DNA from: Paracoccaceae bacterium
GTDB taxonomy: Bacteria; Pseudomonadota; Alphaproteobacteria; Rhodobacterales; Rhodobacteraceae
Direction of reading: 5' to 3'
DNA: 64,000 nt
Assembly (NCBI GenBank): GCA_004153385.1
Contig: SDAL01000003.1
Span: 62,001 to 126,000 of the forward strand
The first letter of the stretch is position 1. Each line of letters opens with the position of its first letter. The notes under the pieces were generated by a model, which worked only from the letters and a program-made list of their open reading frames with translations, had not been told where the DNA came from and searched no databases. Of this stretch, positions 43,585 to 52,737 are shown one piece after another. The position numbers were made by a program, and so were the translations under genes.

Positions 43585-44607
43585 ATGGCGACAGACCAAG
43601 GGGTTGCGCACCGGATGGATCAGAGGCGAGAGGTCGCGCTGATCGTTTATCCCGGCTTCAAGACGCTGGAGGCAACCGGGCCGCTCAGCGTTTTGGGATA
43701 TGCGTCCCAACATCTGGCTGCCGCGGGGCGGGCGGGTGGTTACGATGTTGTCATCGCCGCGCCGAAGGCTGGCCACATTCCGTCTGACACGTTGATGTCG
43801 CTTCAGGCGTCCGTCGCGCTGTGTGATCTCGGGGCGCCCGATACGGTGCTTATTGCCGGGGCGGCCCGCATTGAGGAAGCCTTGGTGCAGGAACCGGATC
43901 TGGTGGCGTGGTGCCGCGACAACGGGCAGAATGTGTCGCGCTGCGCGGCCCTGTGCACAGGATCGTTTTTTCTGGCCGAGGCCGGATTGCTGCACGAAAA
44001 ACGCGCCGCGACGCATTGGAATTACGCGGACCGGCTTCGTCGGCGTTTTGCCGATATCGACGTGGATGCCGATGCGATTTTCGTGCAGGCGGGCCGTTTC
44101 TGGACGTCGGCCGGAGTGACGGCCGCCATCGACCTGACGCTGGCCTTCGTTGAACAGGATTACGGCCGCGATATTGCGCTGGCCGTGGCCCGCGACATGG
44201 TGATGTACCTCAAAAGACCCGGTGGCCAATCCCAGTTCAGTACGCTTCTGACCGGACAGATGTCCGGTCCAAGCGGTTTGGGCGACGTGCTGACCTGGAT
44301 GAGTGCGCGGTTGGACCAGCCTTTGACTTTGGAAGAAATCGCCAGCGAACATCGCATGAGCGTGCGCAGCCTGACGCGCGCCTTCACCGCCGGTTTCGGT
44401 GCCTCGCCCATGGCGACGCTGGAGCGCCTGCGGTGTGAGCGGGCAAAGGCGCTGCTGCTTGATACCGATCTGCCGTTGAAGACGGTGGCCTTTCGTGCGG
44501 GGTTCCGTACGGACGAGCAGATGCGTAAGACCTTCCGTCGCCGGTTTTCCTTGTCACCGCGCGAGTATCGGGCACGCTTTGCAACCTCTGGCAACCCGGC
44601 CGAGTGA
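43585..44607 (+). CDS. GlxA-type AraC-family regulator with DJ-1/PfpI-like domain
   Basis: A 340-residue transcription factor. Residues 10-190 form a glutamine-amidotransferase-like (DJ-1/PfpI) domain: VALIVYPGFKTLEATGPLSV, and CAALCTGSFFLAEAGLL with the nucleophile-elbow Cys. Residues 235-330 hold the AraC double HTH (TLEEIASEHRMSVRSLTRAF and LKTVAFRAGFRTDEQM). The relation to zinc is unclear: it shares the promoter region with the Zur-controlled adh gene and may regulate it in response to an aldehyde or thiol signal. ATG at 43615 is an alternative start. Confidence 0.88.
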   Translation: MATDQGVAHRMDQRREVALIVYPGFKTLEATGPLSVLGYASQHLAAAGRAGGYDVVIAAPKAGHIPSDTLMSLQASVALCDLGAPDTVLIAGAARIEEALVQEPDLVAWCRDNGQNVSRCAALCTGSFFLAEAGLLHEKRAATHWNYADRLRRRFADIDVDADAIFVQAGRFWTSAGVTAAIDLTLAFVEQDYGRDIALAVARDMVMYLKRPGGQSQFSTLLTGQMSGPSGLGDVLTWMSARLDQPLTLEEIASEHRMSVRSLTRAFTAGFGASPMATLERLRCERAKALLLDTDLPLKTVAFRAGFRTDEQMRKTFRRRFSLSPREYRARFATSGNPAE

Positions 44608-44645
44608 CCGCCGCTGGCGCGCACGGTCCCCCGAGGCCAGAGCGC

Positions 44646-45296
44646 TCAGTGAATATACCCTGTTCCGGCCTCCTGTTTTGGGTCTGTGACCGGATCAAGC
44701 ACAAGCAAAAGGCGTGTTTCACCGGTGCCGGCGATCGGGGGCGACCGGTGCAGCAGGCCTGACAGTGGGGTCTCGGGCCAGCGCGTCCCGCGTAGCACGA
44801 TGGGCGAGCCGGTTGGGACGCTCAGGGCGGTGGTGGGGTCATCGCCAGTGCCAAAAATTCCGACTTGCGTCCCGGCGCCCCGATAGGTGCAGATCAGCCG
44901 GGCAGTTACCGCGTCGACATGGAACCTGCGACAGGCGTTGGTCTGGATGACATCCAGTCGCAGCTGCAGGTAGGCGCAGGTCATGACATCGGCAAAGATC
45001 GCCGCCAACGCCGAGACATCCTCGATCAACATGCTGCGCTCAGGGCACTCCGGCGTGCCGCACGCGCGCACCACTTCGATCAGCGCATCGCAGACCGCCT
45101 CGGGCTTGAGTATGATGCGCGCGCGGGGCAATTGCTCTGGCGGTAGGGCGTCGATCCAGGTTTGAAAACGACTAAGCGGTGTGCGTTGCCAGAGTGTGGC
45201 GGCGATGCCGGGCTGGTGCACGGCGGCCAGACCTTCGGGGCCTGACGCGACATGCGTGCATCGCTTCAGCTCTGCGGTTCCCATCATCATCCTCAT
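44646..45296 (-). CDS. DUF1826 family protein of the zinc-starvation island
   Basis: A 216-residue protein I recognise as DUF1826, a family that frequently sits in Zur-controlled clusters. Two Cys/His groupings (VRACGTPECPERS; TNACRRFHVDAVTARLICTY) and the late LLHRSPP could bind metal. Its ATG overlaps the upstream gene's stop (ATGA). Function is unknown; suggestions in the family are metal handling or 2-oxoglutarate-type oxygenation (HVD...H spacing), which I cannot confirm. Confidence 0.72.
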   Translation of the reverse strand: MRMMMGTAELKRCTHVASGPEGLAAVHQPGIAATLWQRTPLSRFQTWIDALPPEQLPRARIILKPEAVCDALIEVVRACGTPECPERSMLIEDVSALAAIFADVMTCAYLQLRLDVIQTNACRRFHVDAVTARLICTYRGAGTQVGIFGTGDDPTTALSVPTGSPIVLRGTRWPETPLSGLLHRSPPIAGTGETRLLLVLDPVTDPKQEAGTGYIH

Positions 45297-45775
45297 GCCT
45301 CCGCTAGCTGGTAGGGCAGCGACGAGTGGTGCAGGACGATACGCAAGCTGCCATCATCGTCTTTTTTGTAGCCAAAGCTCTTGTCGACCGTGGTGAGCGC
45401 ACCGTCCTTGTCGAAAAGCCGTATCCGGCCCATCCACATCGCGATGTCACCCTGAATGAAACTGGCGGCGGTGATGCTCTCGGTCGTCCGCCAGCCCCTG
45501 ATCGCGAAGCCGTTGTCGAGGGGATAGTCGTCACAATGGCCGCAGAAATAGGCCAGCGCGCCAGCCTTCGTCGGACGGAAGGTCTGTTCACCGCTCGTCA
45601 TCGTCGGTTTGAACAGAACCGGCCCGAGGTTGTAGCCGTAGTAGGCATCAAGGTTGGCCGAGGCGATCTGGCGTGCGGCCTTGATGCCGCCTTCTTCGAA
45701 AGCCTTGGAAATGGCGATCTTGCCATTGCCCCAGGTCACGAGGGCCTGCTCTATTTCTTCTTCGGTGATCTGCAT
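45293..45775 (-). CDS. SnoaL/NTF2-like protein of the Zur island
   Basis: A 160-residue protein with the pattern of a SnoaL/CaMKII-association-type fold: helical N-terminus (ITEEEIEQALVTWGNGKIAI), then beta strands ending LRIVLHHSSLPYQ. Homologues in zinc clusters are often annotated as phosphoribosyl-AMP cyclohydrolase, but none of the HisI cysteine motifs is present, so I avoid that name. Two Cys/His (YFCGHCDDYP) near residue 77-86 may bind metal. It overlaps both neighbours by a few bases, implying one transcript from the COG0523 gene downwards. Confidence 0.7.
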   Translation of the reverse strand: MQITEEEIEQALVTWGNGKIAISKAFEEGGIKAARQIASANLDAYYGYNLGPVLFKPTMTSGEQTFRPTKAGALAYFCGHCDDYPLDNGFAIRGWRTTESITAASFIQGDIAMWMGRIRLFDKDGALTTVDKSFGYKKDDDGSLRIVLHHSSLPYQLAEA

Positions 45776-47737
45776 GTTGGGATCCTTTTGGGGGAGTGTC
45801 GGTCAGGGGGCCTTGGCTCAGTCAGCGCGGGGGGCTTTGCCTCTGCCTGCAGGGCCGCGACGGCGGCTTCCAGCGAAAGCGTCGGGGTGCTGGTCGCGCC
45901 ATAGCGGCGGAGGGACACCGTCCGCTCCTTTGCCTCCCGCCCGCCCGGGGCGATCTGCACGGGACTCTTGGTAAGCGCGCGCTCGCGCACGTTGTCGCTG
46001 ATCTTTTCGTCGCGCAGGGTGGTGCCCACCCGCAATCTGGCGGCCGTCAGGTGCGTTGCAACGTTGCGCGCCCGGTCATCTGCGGGCCCCGTCACCATGG
46101 CGACGACGGCCTGACCGGGCGCGAGCCATAGCGGCAGGTGGCCTGCGTGGTGCTCGATCACAATGCCGCTGACCCGTTCAACCGAGCCGAACAGCGCGCG
46201 GTGTAGCAGTGCGGGGGCCAGCTTCTCGCCTGAAGAGGCCACATTGGTGGTGGCGAAGCGTTCGGGCAGGTTGAAATCCACCTGCAGCGTGGCGCACTGC
46301 CAGCCCCGCCCGATGGCATCGCGCAGCACATGTTCCAGTTTCGGCACGTAGAAAGCGCCTTCGCCCGCAAAGATCGTGTAGGGATGATCCGCCCGGTCCA
46401 GCGCGTCACGCAACGCGCCTTCCGACCCGCCCCAGCTTTCATCGCTGCCGATCCGGTTTTCGGGGCGGGGCGACAGCTTGATGCGCACATCTTCGACGCC
46501 GAAGTCGCGGTAGATCGACAGGACGAGGTCGTCGACCGCCAGACATGCGTCGGTCAGCCGGTCGGGCGTGCAATAGATATGTGCATCGTCTTGGGGGAAG
46601 CGGCGCAGGCGCAGAAGGCCATGCAGCGCGCCCGAGGGGGCGTCGCGATGTACCTTGCCGACTTCAGCGCGTTTCAGAGGCAGATCGCGGTAACTTTTCG
46701 AGCCCTGCCCGTAGATCCGCATGTGACCGGGGCACCTCATCGGTTTCAGGGCATAGTTGCGATCGTCCACCGTCTCGGCCAGAAGCATGTTGGCGCGGTA
46801 GGTCTGCCAGTGGCCAGAGATCTCCCACAAGGCGCGAACCATGATGTCGGGGGAGTCCACTGCAACATATCCCGCCTGTTCCTGCCGGTCGCGCATGTAG
46901 CCGGTCAGTGTCGGGAACAGGCGCCAGCCCTTGGGATGCCGGAGCATGGACCCCGGCGCGACCTCCTCGAGGTGGGCGAGAGGTATCTCGCGCCCCAGCC
47001 TGCGGTGATCGCGTTTTTCGGCGTCGGCCATCATGATCATGTGCCCATCAGGCATTGTTTTGTCGGCAAAGGTCACGCCGGAGATCCGGCTGGGCATCTT
47101 GTAATTGCTGTCGCCACGCCAATACGCACCGGCCACAGGGGGCAGCCTGCACGCCGCGCCCGCATCAGCGGTGGTGCGCATGTGCGGCCCCCGGCACAGG
47201 TCGAGCCAATCTCTCTGGTGGTAGATTGTCACCGGCTCGCCCTTTGATATCGCGCTCAAGAAGCGCCAGTTTGTAGGGTTTTCCCGCCGCCTCGTAATAG
47301 GCACGGGCGTCCTCGCGGTTCCATGTTTCGCAGATAAAGGGCACCTTGGCCGCAATGATCTGGTGCATCTTTTCTTCAATCACGGGAAGGCCTTCGGGCG
47401 TGAAAGGCGTGTCGCGCTCGAAATCGTAGTGAATGCCGTCCTCGATCGCCGGGCCGGTGGCAGTCTTTGTGTCGGGCCAGAGCGCCTGCACCGCCTCGGC
47501 CGGAACATAGGCCAAATCGTGGCGGATCAGCTCAACTGCCCGAGGATCATCGCGCGATAGAAGCACGACGGAGGCGCCGTCCGGCAGGGGTGCCGACAGG
47601 TCGCAGAGCGTGCCGTCGACAACTGCCGCAACCGTGCGCTTTGCGAGGCGCGGGCTGATGGCGCTCGCAAGGTCAGTGGCAGAGCTGGATGGCGCAAGTG
47701 GGCGGGTGGCCCTCTCAGGCAGGTGGACATGTCTCAT
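45751..47737 (-). pseudogene. thrS: Second threonyl-tRNA synthetase, frameshifted (Zur-island paralogue)
   Basis: Together two frames encode about 660 residues like a complete ThrRS: TGS domain, editing domain, class II catalytic core and anticodon domain. The frame breaks at a C/G run (47240-47242), where ...LLERDIKG should continue as EPVTIYHQRDWLDLCRGPH. The editing motif HxxxH reads RHDLAYV (His73 kept, His77 to Tyr). Catalytic zinc ligands look kept: Cys in KPMRCPGH, His in DDAHIYCT and His in LLHRAL. Motif 2 is altered (HRDAPSGAL instead of HRNEPSGAL). It could be a real pseudogene or a one-base sequence error in a divergent paralogue. Confidence 0.82.
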
Positions 47738-48011
47738 TCACGGGTCTTTCGTTGATATGCAGGCGGCACCGGGGCGTGGCGTGTGCCGCCTCATGGTCTG
47801 CTTCGTGCCACGCTCCGCGAAGCAGTCCATGACGATCAAGGGCTTCGATGGCGTAGCTGGAACAGGTGGGTTGTGACTGGCAGCCATGCCTCACCCAAGA
47901 AGAGCAAAGCAGGCGCGAGCCCCACTCGGCAGGATCCGGCGCCAGACACCGCCCGGCCGGGAGGGCGGCACACTGGCGTGCCAGAGCCGTCGTGCAAGGC
48001 CGCAGTCCCAT
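47715..48011 (-). pseudogene. YidD-like remnant
   Basis: The central part HGCQSQPTCSSYAIEALDRH-GLLRGAW matches the conserved core of YidD (membrane protein insertion efficiency factor), with its paired cysteines. Before it the usual LSPW-type segment is altered (LLCSSWVRHG), and after RGAW the frame departs from the expected RCHPWG motif; a neighbouring frame reads RRHTPRPGA, which is a degraded version. Thus frameshifts have hit both the 3' end and probably the 5' end. It lies between the COG0523 and thrS genes. Confidence 0.55.
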
Positions 48012-48023
48012 TGGGGCACCCGA

Positions 48024-49196
48024 TCAGAACGGCATTTCGATGGTTTCAACCATCATACCGCCGGCAAACGAGCTGTTTTTATCGTCCTGCGGCTTGGCCA
48101 GCAGCATCCCGAGGCTGGCCTTCAACTCTGCCTCATTCATGTCCCGTGCGATCACCACAATATGGCTGGTGTTGTCCTCTCCCGACCAGTTCTTGACGGG
48201 CACCGGCGCGTCAAAGATGTGCTGTACTGCGTGAAACACGAACGGATGGTTCAGCCCCTCTACATGAACGATACCCTTCATGCGCAACACATTTGGCCCC
48301 TTGAGCGCGATCAGCGTCTCCAGCCAGAGATCAAAGATCTCTGCCGGAATAGCCTCCACGACCGAGATGGAGGCCGAGATAATGCGGTGATCGTGCCCGG
48401 CGTGGCGAGGCCCTGCCGCCGGAGCGAGGTTCGCTGTGGCGACCGCCTTTGGTGCGACGGAGGGGGCACCAAAGCCCGATAGCCCGACGAGTGGGTCTGG
48501 TCTCGTCGATGCAGCCTTCAGCCCCAACCAAGTGTCGATCTCCGAGGCGTCTGCCCCAAGCCGCATCGCTGACAGTCCGAACAAAGTACCTGTAGGGACT
48601 TGGCCATGGTTTGCCGTAATGCGCCGGGCTGTAGCATTGATCCCGTCCAGTCGCTTCTTGAAACGGCCCAAGGTGAGCGCGTCCGTGATGTCGGTCTTGG
48701 ACAGGATGAGCACGTCGGCCATGGCCACCTGCTGCACCGCCTCGAACTGTGCATCGAGCGTGCGCGCGCCTGTTGCTGCATCTGCCAGCGTCACTACGCC
48801 GTCCAGCCGCAGGGCCTGAGCCAGCTGCCGGTCCGACGCCAGCGTGTGGATGATCGGAGCGGGATCGGCGATGCCGCTGGTTTCGATGACGACGCGATCA
48901 AATGCGATCTCGCCGTTCTGCCGGCGCCTGCACAGGGCCAAAAGTGCTTCAGACAGATCCCCGAGCACGGTGCAGCACAGGCAGCCAGAGGACAACAGGA
49001 CGGTTTCTTCCGTCGCGTCCTCGATCAGGTCATGATCTAGACCGACATCGCCGAATTCATTCACAACGACTGCAATGCGCCCGGCGTCCGGGTCCCGAAT
49101 AAGGTGGTTCAGCAGCGTTGTTTTCCCCGCCCCGAGGAACCCTGTCAACAAGGTGACGGGAATACGATTGTCTGGCGCTGCCATAGGAATGCTCAT
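48024..49196 (-). CDS. COG0523-family GTPase (ZigA/YciC-like zinc metallochaperone)
   Basis: A 390-residue G3E GTPase. Walker A is TGFLGAGKTTLLNH near residues 18-31; the metal motif GCLCC lies at residues 71-75; guanine specificity SKTD near residue 176; a His-rich linker PRHAGHDHR near residue 280, and the CobW C-terminal domain from about 287. Such proteins are induced in zinc starvation and deliver zinc to client enzymes. The gene is divergent from the hisI paralogue across a Zur-like palindrome and heads the minus-strand operon (yidD, thrS, SnoaL-like, DUF1826). Confidence 0.9.
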   Translation of the reverse strand: MSIPMAAPDNRIPVTLLTGFLGAGKTTLLNHLIRDPDAGRIAVVVNEFGDVGLDHDLIEDATEETVLLSSGCLCCTVLGDLSEALLALCRRRQNGEIAFDRVVIETSGIADPAPIIHTLASDRQLAQALRLDGVVTLADAATGARTLDAQFEAVQQVAMADVLILSKTDITDALTLGRFKKRLDGINATARRITANHGQVPTGTLFGLSAMRLGADASEIDTWLGLKAASTRPDPLVGLSGFGAPSVAPKAVATANLAPAAGPRHAGHDHRIISASISVVEAIPAEIFDLWLETLIALKGPNVLRMKGIVHVEGLNHPFVFHAVQHIFDAPVPVKNWSGEDNTSHIVVIARDMNEAELKASLGMLLAKPQDDKNSSFAGGMMVETIEMPF

Positions 49197-49232
49197 TTCT
49201 GTACATTTCGTGTTTCGCGTTCACAGTATGTT

Positions 49233-49249
49233 ATGTAATATCATTACAT
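49233..49249. promoter_or_regulatory. Zur-like operator between the COG0523 gene and hisI paralogue
   Basis: ATGTAAT-ATC-ATTACAT, a perfect 7-bp inverted repeat 36 bp upstream of the COG0523 start and 23 bp upstream of the hisI-like GTG, embedded in GTATGTTATGTAATATCATT. It could repress both genes. Confidence 0.62.
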
Positions 49250-49272
49250 TATGCAAGAGAGGAGGATGGAGG

Positions 49273-49719
49273 GTGGATGAAGGACTGGAGTTTCGCGCAC
49301 GTCAGAGCATTGAACAGGTCGAGGAAGGCACCGAGCTTGCGCCCAAGTTCGGTGCTGATGGCCTCATGGCCTGCATCACGACGGATGCACAAAGTGACGA
49401 GGTTCTGATGCTTGGCTCGATGAATGAAAAGGCCTTTCGCCTTACACTCGAGACTGGTGAGGCGCATTATTTCAGCCGTGCCCGGCAGGTGCTTTGGCAC
49501 AAAGGTGTGACCTCCGGACTGGTCCAAAAGGGGATTGAGGCGCGTATCGACGACGATCAGGATGCGCTCTGGCTGCGGGTCGCGATCAGTGGCTCGGGCG
49601 CGTCCTGCCATGTGGGCTACCGGTCGTGCTTTTACCGGGCCGTGCCGCATGGCGGGCAAGTGGATCAAGCGTTGAGCTTCGTCGAAGATCGCAAGACCTT
49701 CGATCCGGTGGCAGTGTAG
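49273..49719 (+). CDS. hisI: Phosphoribosyl-AMP cyclohydrolase paralogue with altered zinc ligand
   Basis: A 148-residue HisI. Family text includes MACITTDAQSDEVLMLGSMN, AFRLTLETGEAHYFSRAR and the C-terminal SCHVGYRSCFYR. The enzyme opens the purine ring of PR-AMP in histidine synthesis and needs zinc. Two of three zinc cysteines are here (Cys112, Cys119); the first, normally the Cys of DCDxDAL, is Asp94 (IDDDQDAL). GTG at 49273 is preceded by GGAGG at 49261-49265, which fixes the start. Being under a Zur-like site, it probably is a back-up enzyme for low zinc. No other his gene is near. Confidence 0.88.
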   Translation: MDEGLEFRARQSIEQVEEGTELAPKFGADGLMACITTDAQSDEVLMLGSMNEKAFRLTLETGEAHYFSRARQVLWHKGVTSGLVQKGIEARIDDDQDALWLRVAISGSGASCHVGYRSCFYRAVPHGGQVDQALSFVEDRKTFDPVAV

Positions 49720-49891
49720 GGTGATGCCGCGAACCTGACCCGACTGTGATGGTGCCTCCGAGTAGCGTCTCGGGCTCGCAAAGGGAGAGGTGCGCCCCAT
49801 ACCGCCAAGGAAGTGGCAGATTTTGCGCGCAATGATCTGATGCTCCACGCGGGCTTCCCGATAAGGTTGGACCAAATAGTGCGAGGATATT

Positions 49892-50146
49892 TTGACCAAT
49901 ACCAACGCTGTAGAGACCGCAAAAACCCTCTGGCACAAACAGCGGGTCAAGCGCTTGGTCCGATCCCGGCTCGGACAGGGGACGCCCTGCCTCGTCTTCG
50001 TTTGCGAGACGGTCTGCACGGATCGGGACTGTCCTGGCCCGGCGATCGAAGTCCGCGTCGTCGACCTCGGCTTACGTGAACGTCGGTTTTCGATCCACAA
50101 GCCCCTCTCTGGCGTGGCCGCCGCGGATATTACCGCCGCGCTCTGA
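49892..50146 (+). CDS. Small conserved-looking hypothetical protein
   Basis: An 84-codon frame from TTG (GAGGAT upstream) gives TAKTLWHKQRVKRLVRSRLG, then CLVFVCETVCTDRDCPGPAI with four Cys, and ends RFSIHKPLSGVAAADI. The alternation of strands and the CxxxCxxxxC pattern look like a small metal-binding or thioredoxin-like protein. I recall similar small proteins next to zinc GTPases but cannot name a family. It may be co-transcribed with the hisI paralogue. Confidence 0.45.
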   Translation: MTNTNAVETAKTLWHKQRVKRLVRSRLGQGTPCLVFVCETVCTDRDCPGPAIEVRVVDLGLRERRFSIHKPLSGVAAADITAAL

Positions 50147-52737
50147 GCGCAGTGTACACGGGGTCGGTCTACAGGGCGTCGTAGGGCCAGCACGATGGCG
50201 TTAACCGCGCCTCGTACATAAGTGGCCTCAAATTCATCAAAGTAATTGATGTTAGGTACTATAATGATTGTGCGACTTTAATCAAAATGGCGGGGCGTGA
50301 TCACTCAAAAGCAGGTCCTGCACATGGCGGCGCTGAACGTCTCTTTCGGGGGGGGCAGACAATCCGTGCCGGGATCGGCCTGGACATCGCGTCGGGGGGC
50401 ATGCGTCGCGCAACGGGCGAACTCGATTATCGGCGCGCAGTCGACATCTGCTGCATCCGGTGCGAGGGTCAGCTGCTATGTCTGATGATCCGTTTGTGCC
50501 ATATCGTCCTGACAAAAGCGCGCCAGATAGGAATGACGGGCACACATTTGGAAGGCTTGTCGCCATCATATCCTTATGCCCCCGATGGGAATAGTCTTTT
50601 GTAACGTCTTGTAAGGCGGCACGGCATTTAACGCCTGATCGCATCTATACGAGTTTGCTCCATCGCTATGGCGAAGGGATAACATGTTCTCTTTTTCGAG
50701 AATGACCGGGTAATCCTCCTGTTTTTAACGCGATGTCATCGTAGAACTTACGCAATCATTTTTTGTCCTTCAGGGGCGTCAACTGGCTGATCAGGGACGC
50801 ATCCATGCCGCGCGCGCCATTGTCACACGGGTCAATGACGTTGCATGGCGCATTTCGCGCGTCATTTATGGATGGATGCCGCGCTCAGGCCGTGCGCGCG
50901 GTGCAGATCAGCCACGGGCACGCCGCCTTCGGCGTGCCGCATGATCGCAAGGATATGGGATCGACCCCACTCCCCGCATATGCAGCAGACGCGCCGCAGT
51001 CATCGCGCTGGGAAAATTATCCGTCCGCATCTCATTGGCCTTAACGCGGGGTTGCCCGCCCACCAAACAAGCCGCGTGCCTATCACCCGCGCCAAGGTTA
51101 TAGGCAACCGGCGCGCGGCAGTGGCCAGCTTTAACGCGAAATCGGCTTCGTTGTTGGCCAGACAGGCCCCTGTGAAATGATCAGATGCGAGACGCTCCGC
51201 GACATTCAGACCGCAGGCTTCATTGTAAAGTGCCCCGATTGCGCTTCGTCTTTCACGCAATTCATACTGTGCACAATTTTTCTACTCTCTCCTTCCATAG
51301 CAATAGGTCGCGTATCGTGGATGCGAGCAGGGGCACTTGGGCAGGGGGGGAGTATATCCATACTGCGCCATGATGATAGTGTCGGGCAGGGCATTGCAAG
51401 CCGGGGAGACGAGATTGGCCGCATCGCCGGTCCTGTTTTCGGGATGTCGAGAGACGTTCAATCATGATCCATTCAGCATGTATCCCAAGCACTTTTCCCA
51501 AGGTCAGTTGTGCCCACGCGACACATTTCGCATCGATCAAGTTTCACATTCCGGTGCTGACAATGCGCGGGCAACAGGCGTTGATAGCAATCTAGTTATT
51601 GGCCCGTTCCAGTGCATCGGCCTGTGTCAGGCCAGACATTCCATTTGAAGGGGGGATAGGGTCCCAAAATCACGAACGGGGGATACGCAACGATCAGGGG
51701 GCACCCCGATGATCGTGCCAAATTCTTTGTGGCCAATCATCTTGCTGTCGCAGCATGATGCCCCCCAGCGCAGATCTCCGTCGACCACGGTGTTGCAGCC
51801 CGCCACCTCCAGATCAGTCGGTCGATGGGGGCTTGCAATGCCTACATTCGCCATCACGACATCTGGCCTGCCAAGGATCATGGCCGCGATGTCGCGCATG
51901 TCCACAAGGCGCCGGACAGGCCGCGCCGCTCGGAGACGGCCTCATTGGCTGACGGGGTCAGATCTGCTCGGAACGAGGCCTTGCAGACGCGAAACCATGA
52001 TATCGGGTTGCCCTTTCGGCCGAGGGGCACGGATCTGGCCATCCTGAAAATGGCAACGGTATCAAGCAAAGCGCATTCTTTCCTTGCGATCACCGCGGTT
52101 TTCAAAGGGGCTGGGGGAGCGCACCCGCGTATGACACCTCATGCGTGACGTGCAAGAAAGAGCGGAGCGCCAAGATTGTTATTGCGGCGTGTGGGCGGGC
52201 GTTGACAGGCACCGACGATCATCTGCTGGCGCCCGCCAGCACGATCTGGTTTGAGAGCCGGCATGCCACTATGGCTGTCCTTGCGGTAGGGATGAACCCC
52301 ATGTCCCGGTGAGGGGGCTCGCAATCGTCTGCGTGGACTGCCAGAGCTTTTGCCTTGGTAAACGGAGGCCTCTGATCGCGTTCGATCAGACCAGCACGGG
52401 GCTGTAACGTCGCCGGGTGCCGCGCCACGTCGGCCATGACAGGAAGGTCGCACGGGCGGCTTTACAGCGAGAACGGTTGGCGGTGAGGCCTGTCTGCAGA
52501 CACCGTGTGCCGTTACGTATGTTGCCCGCAAAACCGTGAGTTCTACACGATTTCATCTGCACATGCAGCGGGGCGGGGTATTTATAGGCAGATCCTCCAT
52601 TGCGGCTTTGGACAAATGCGGCGCGCTTGATATGCTTTCATCGATACGGGCAAACGCCCCGCCCGTTTATGCGCAGGCAGGCTTGCGTGTGATGGGCAAG
52701 GGGGAGGCGTGATCGACCCGCACCAGAGGAACATGAA
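50147..52737. other. Gene-poor, decayed region
   Basis: For 2.6 kb I see no intact gene. Frames are short and frequently broken. A fragment starting about 50297 (VLHMAALNVSFGGG) faintly resembles an ABC ATPase N-terminus; a longer remnant at 51627-52105 has protein-like character. Just before the hglS gene a 6-bp-stem hairpin (ACGGGC/GCCCGT, 52646-52666) could belong to its leader. Confidence 0.55.
51627..52105 (-). pseudogene. Frameshifted gene remnant of unrecognised family
   Basis: Two minus-strand frames join plausibly: the first gives MKTAVIARKECALLDTVAIF, RMARSVPLGRKGNP and DLTPSANEAVSERR; the second, overlapping at about 51880-51905, gives MRDIAAMILGRPDVVMANVG and DLEVAGCNTVVDGDLRWGAS to a stop at 51627. 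The composition is protein-like in both halves, suggesting one gene broken by a frameshift. I cannot assign a family. Confidence 0.35.

Noticed and set aside
45293-45775. Naming the SnoaL-like gene phosphoribosyl-AMP cyclohydrolase
   Set aside because: None of the HisI motifs (DCDxDAL, CHxGxxSC) is present; the true HisI homologue is the gene at 49273.
50248-50270. A fifth Zur-like operator (ATGTTAGGTACTATAATGA)
   Set aside because: Only one arm matches; the other differs from the expected TAACAT at two positions, and no intact gene follows.
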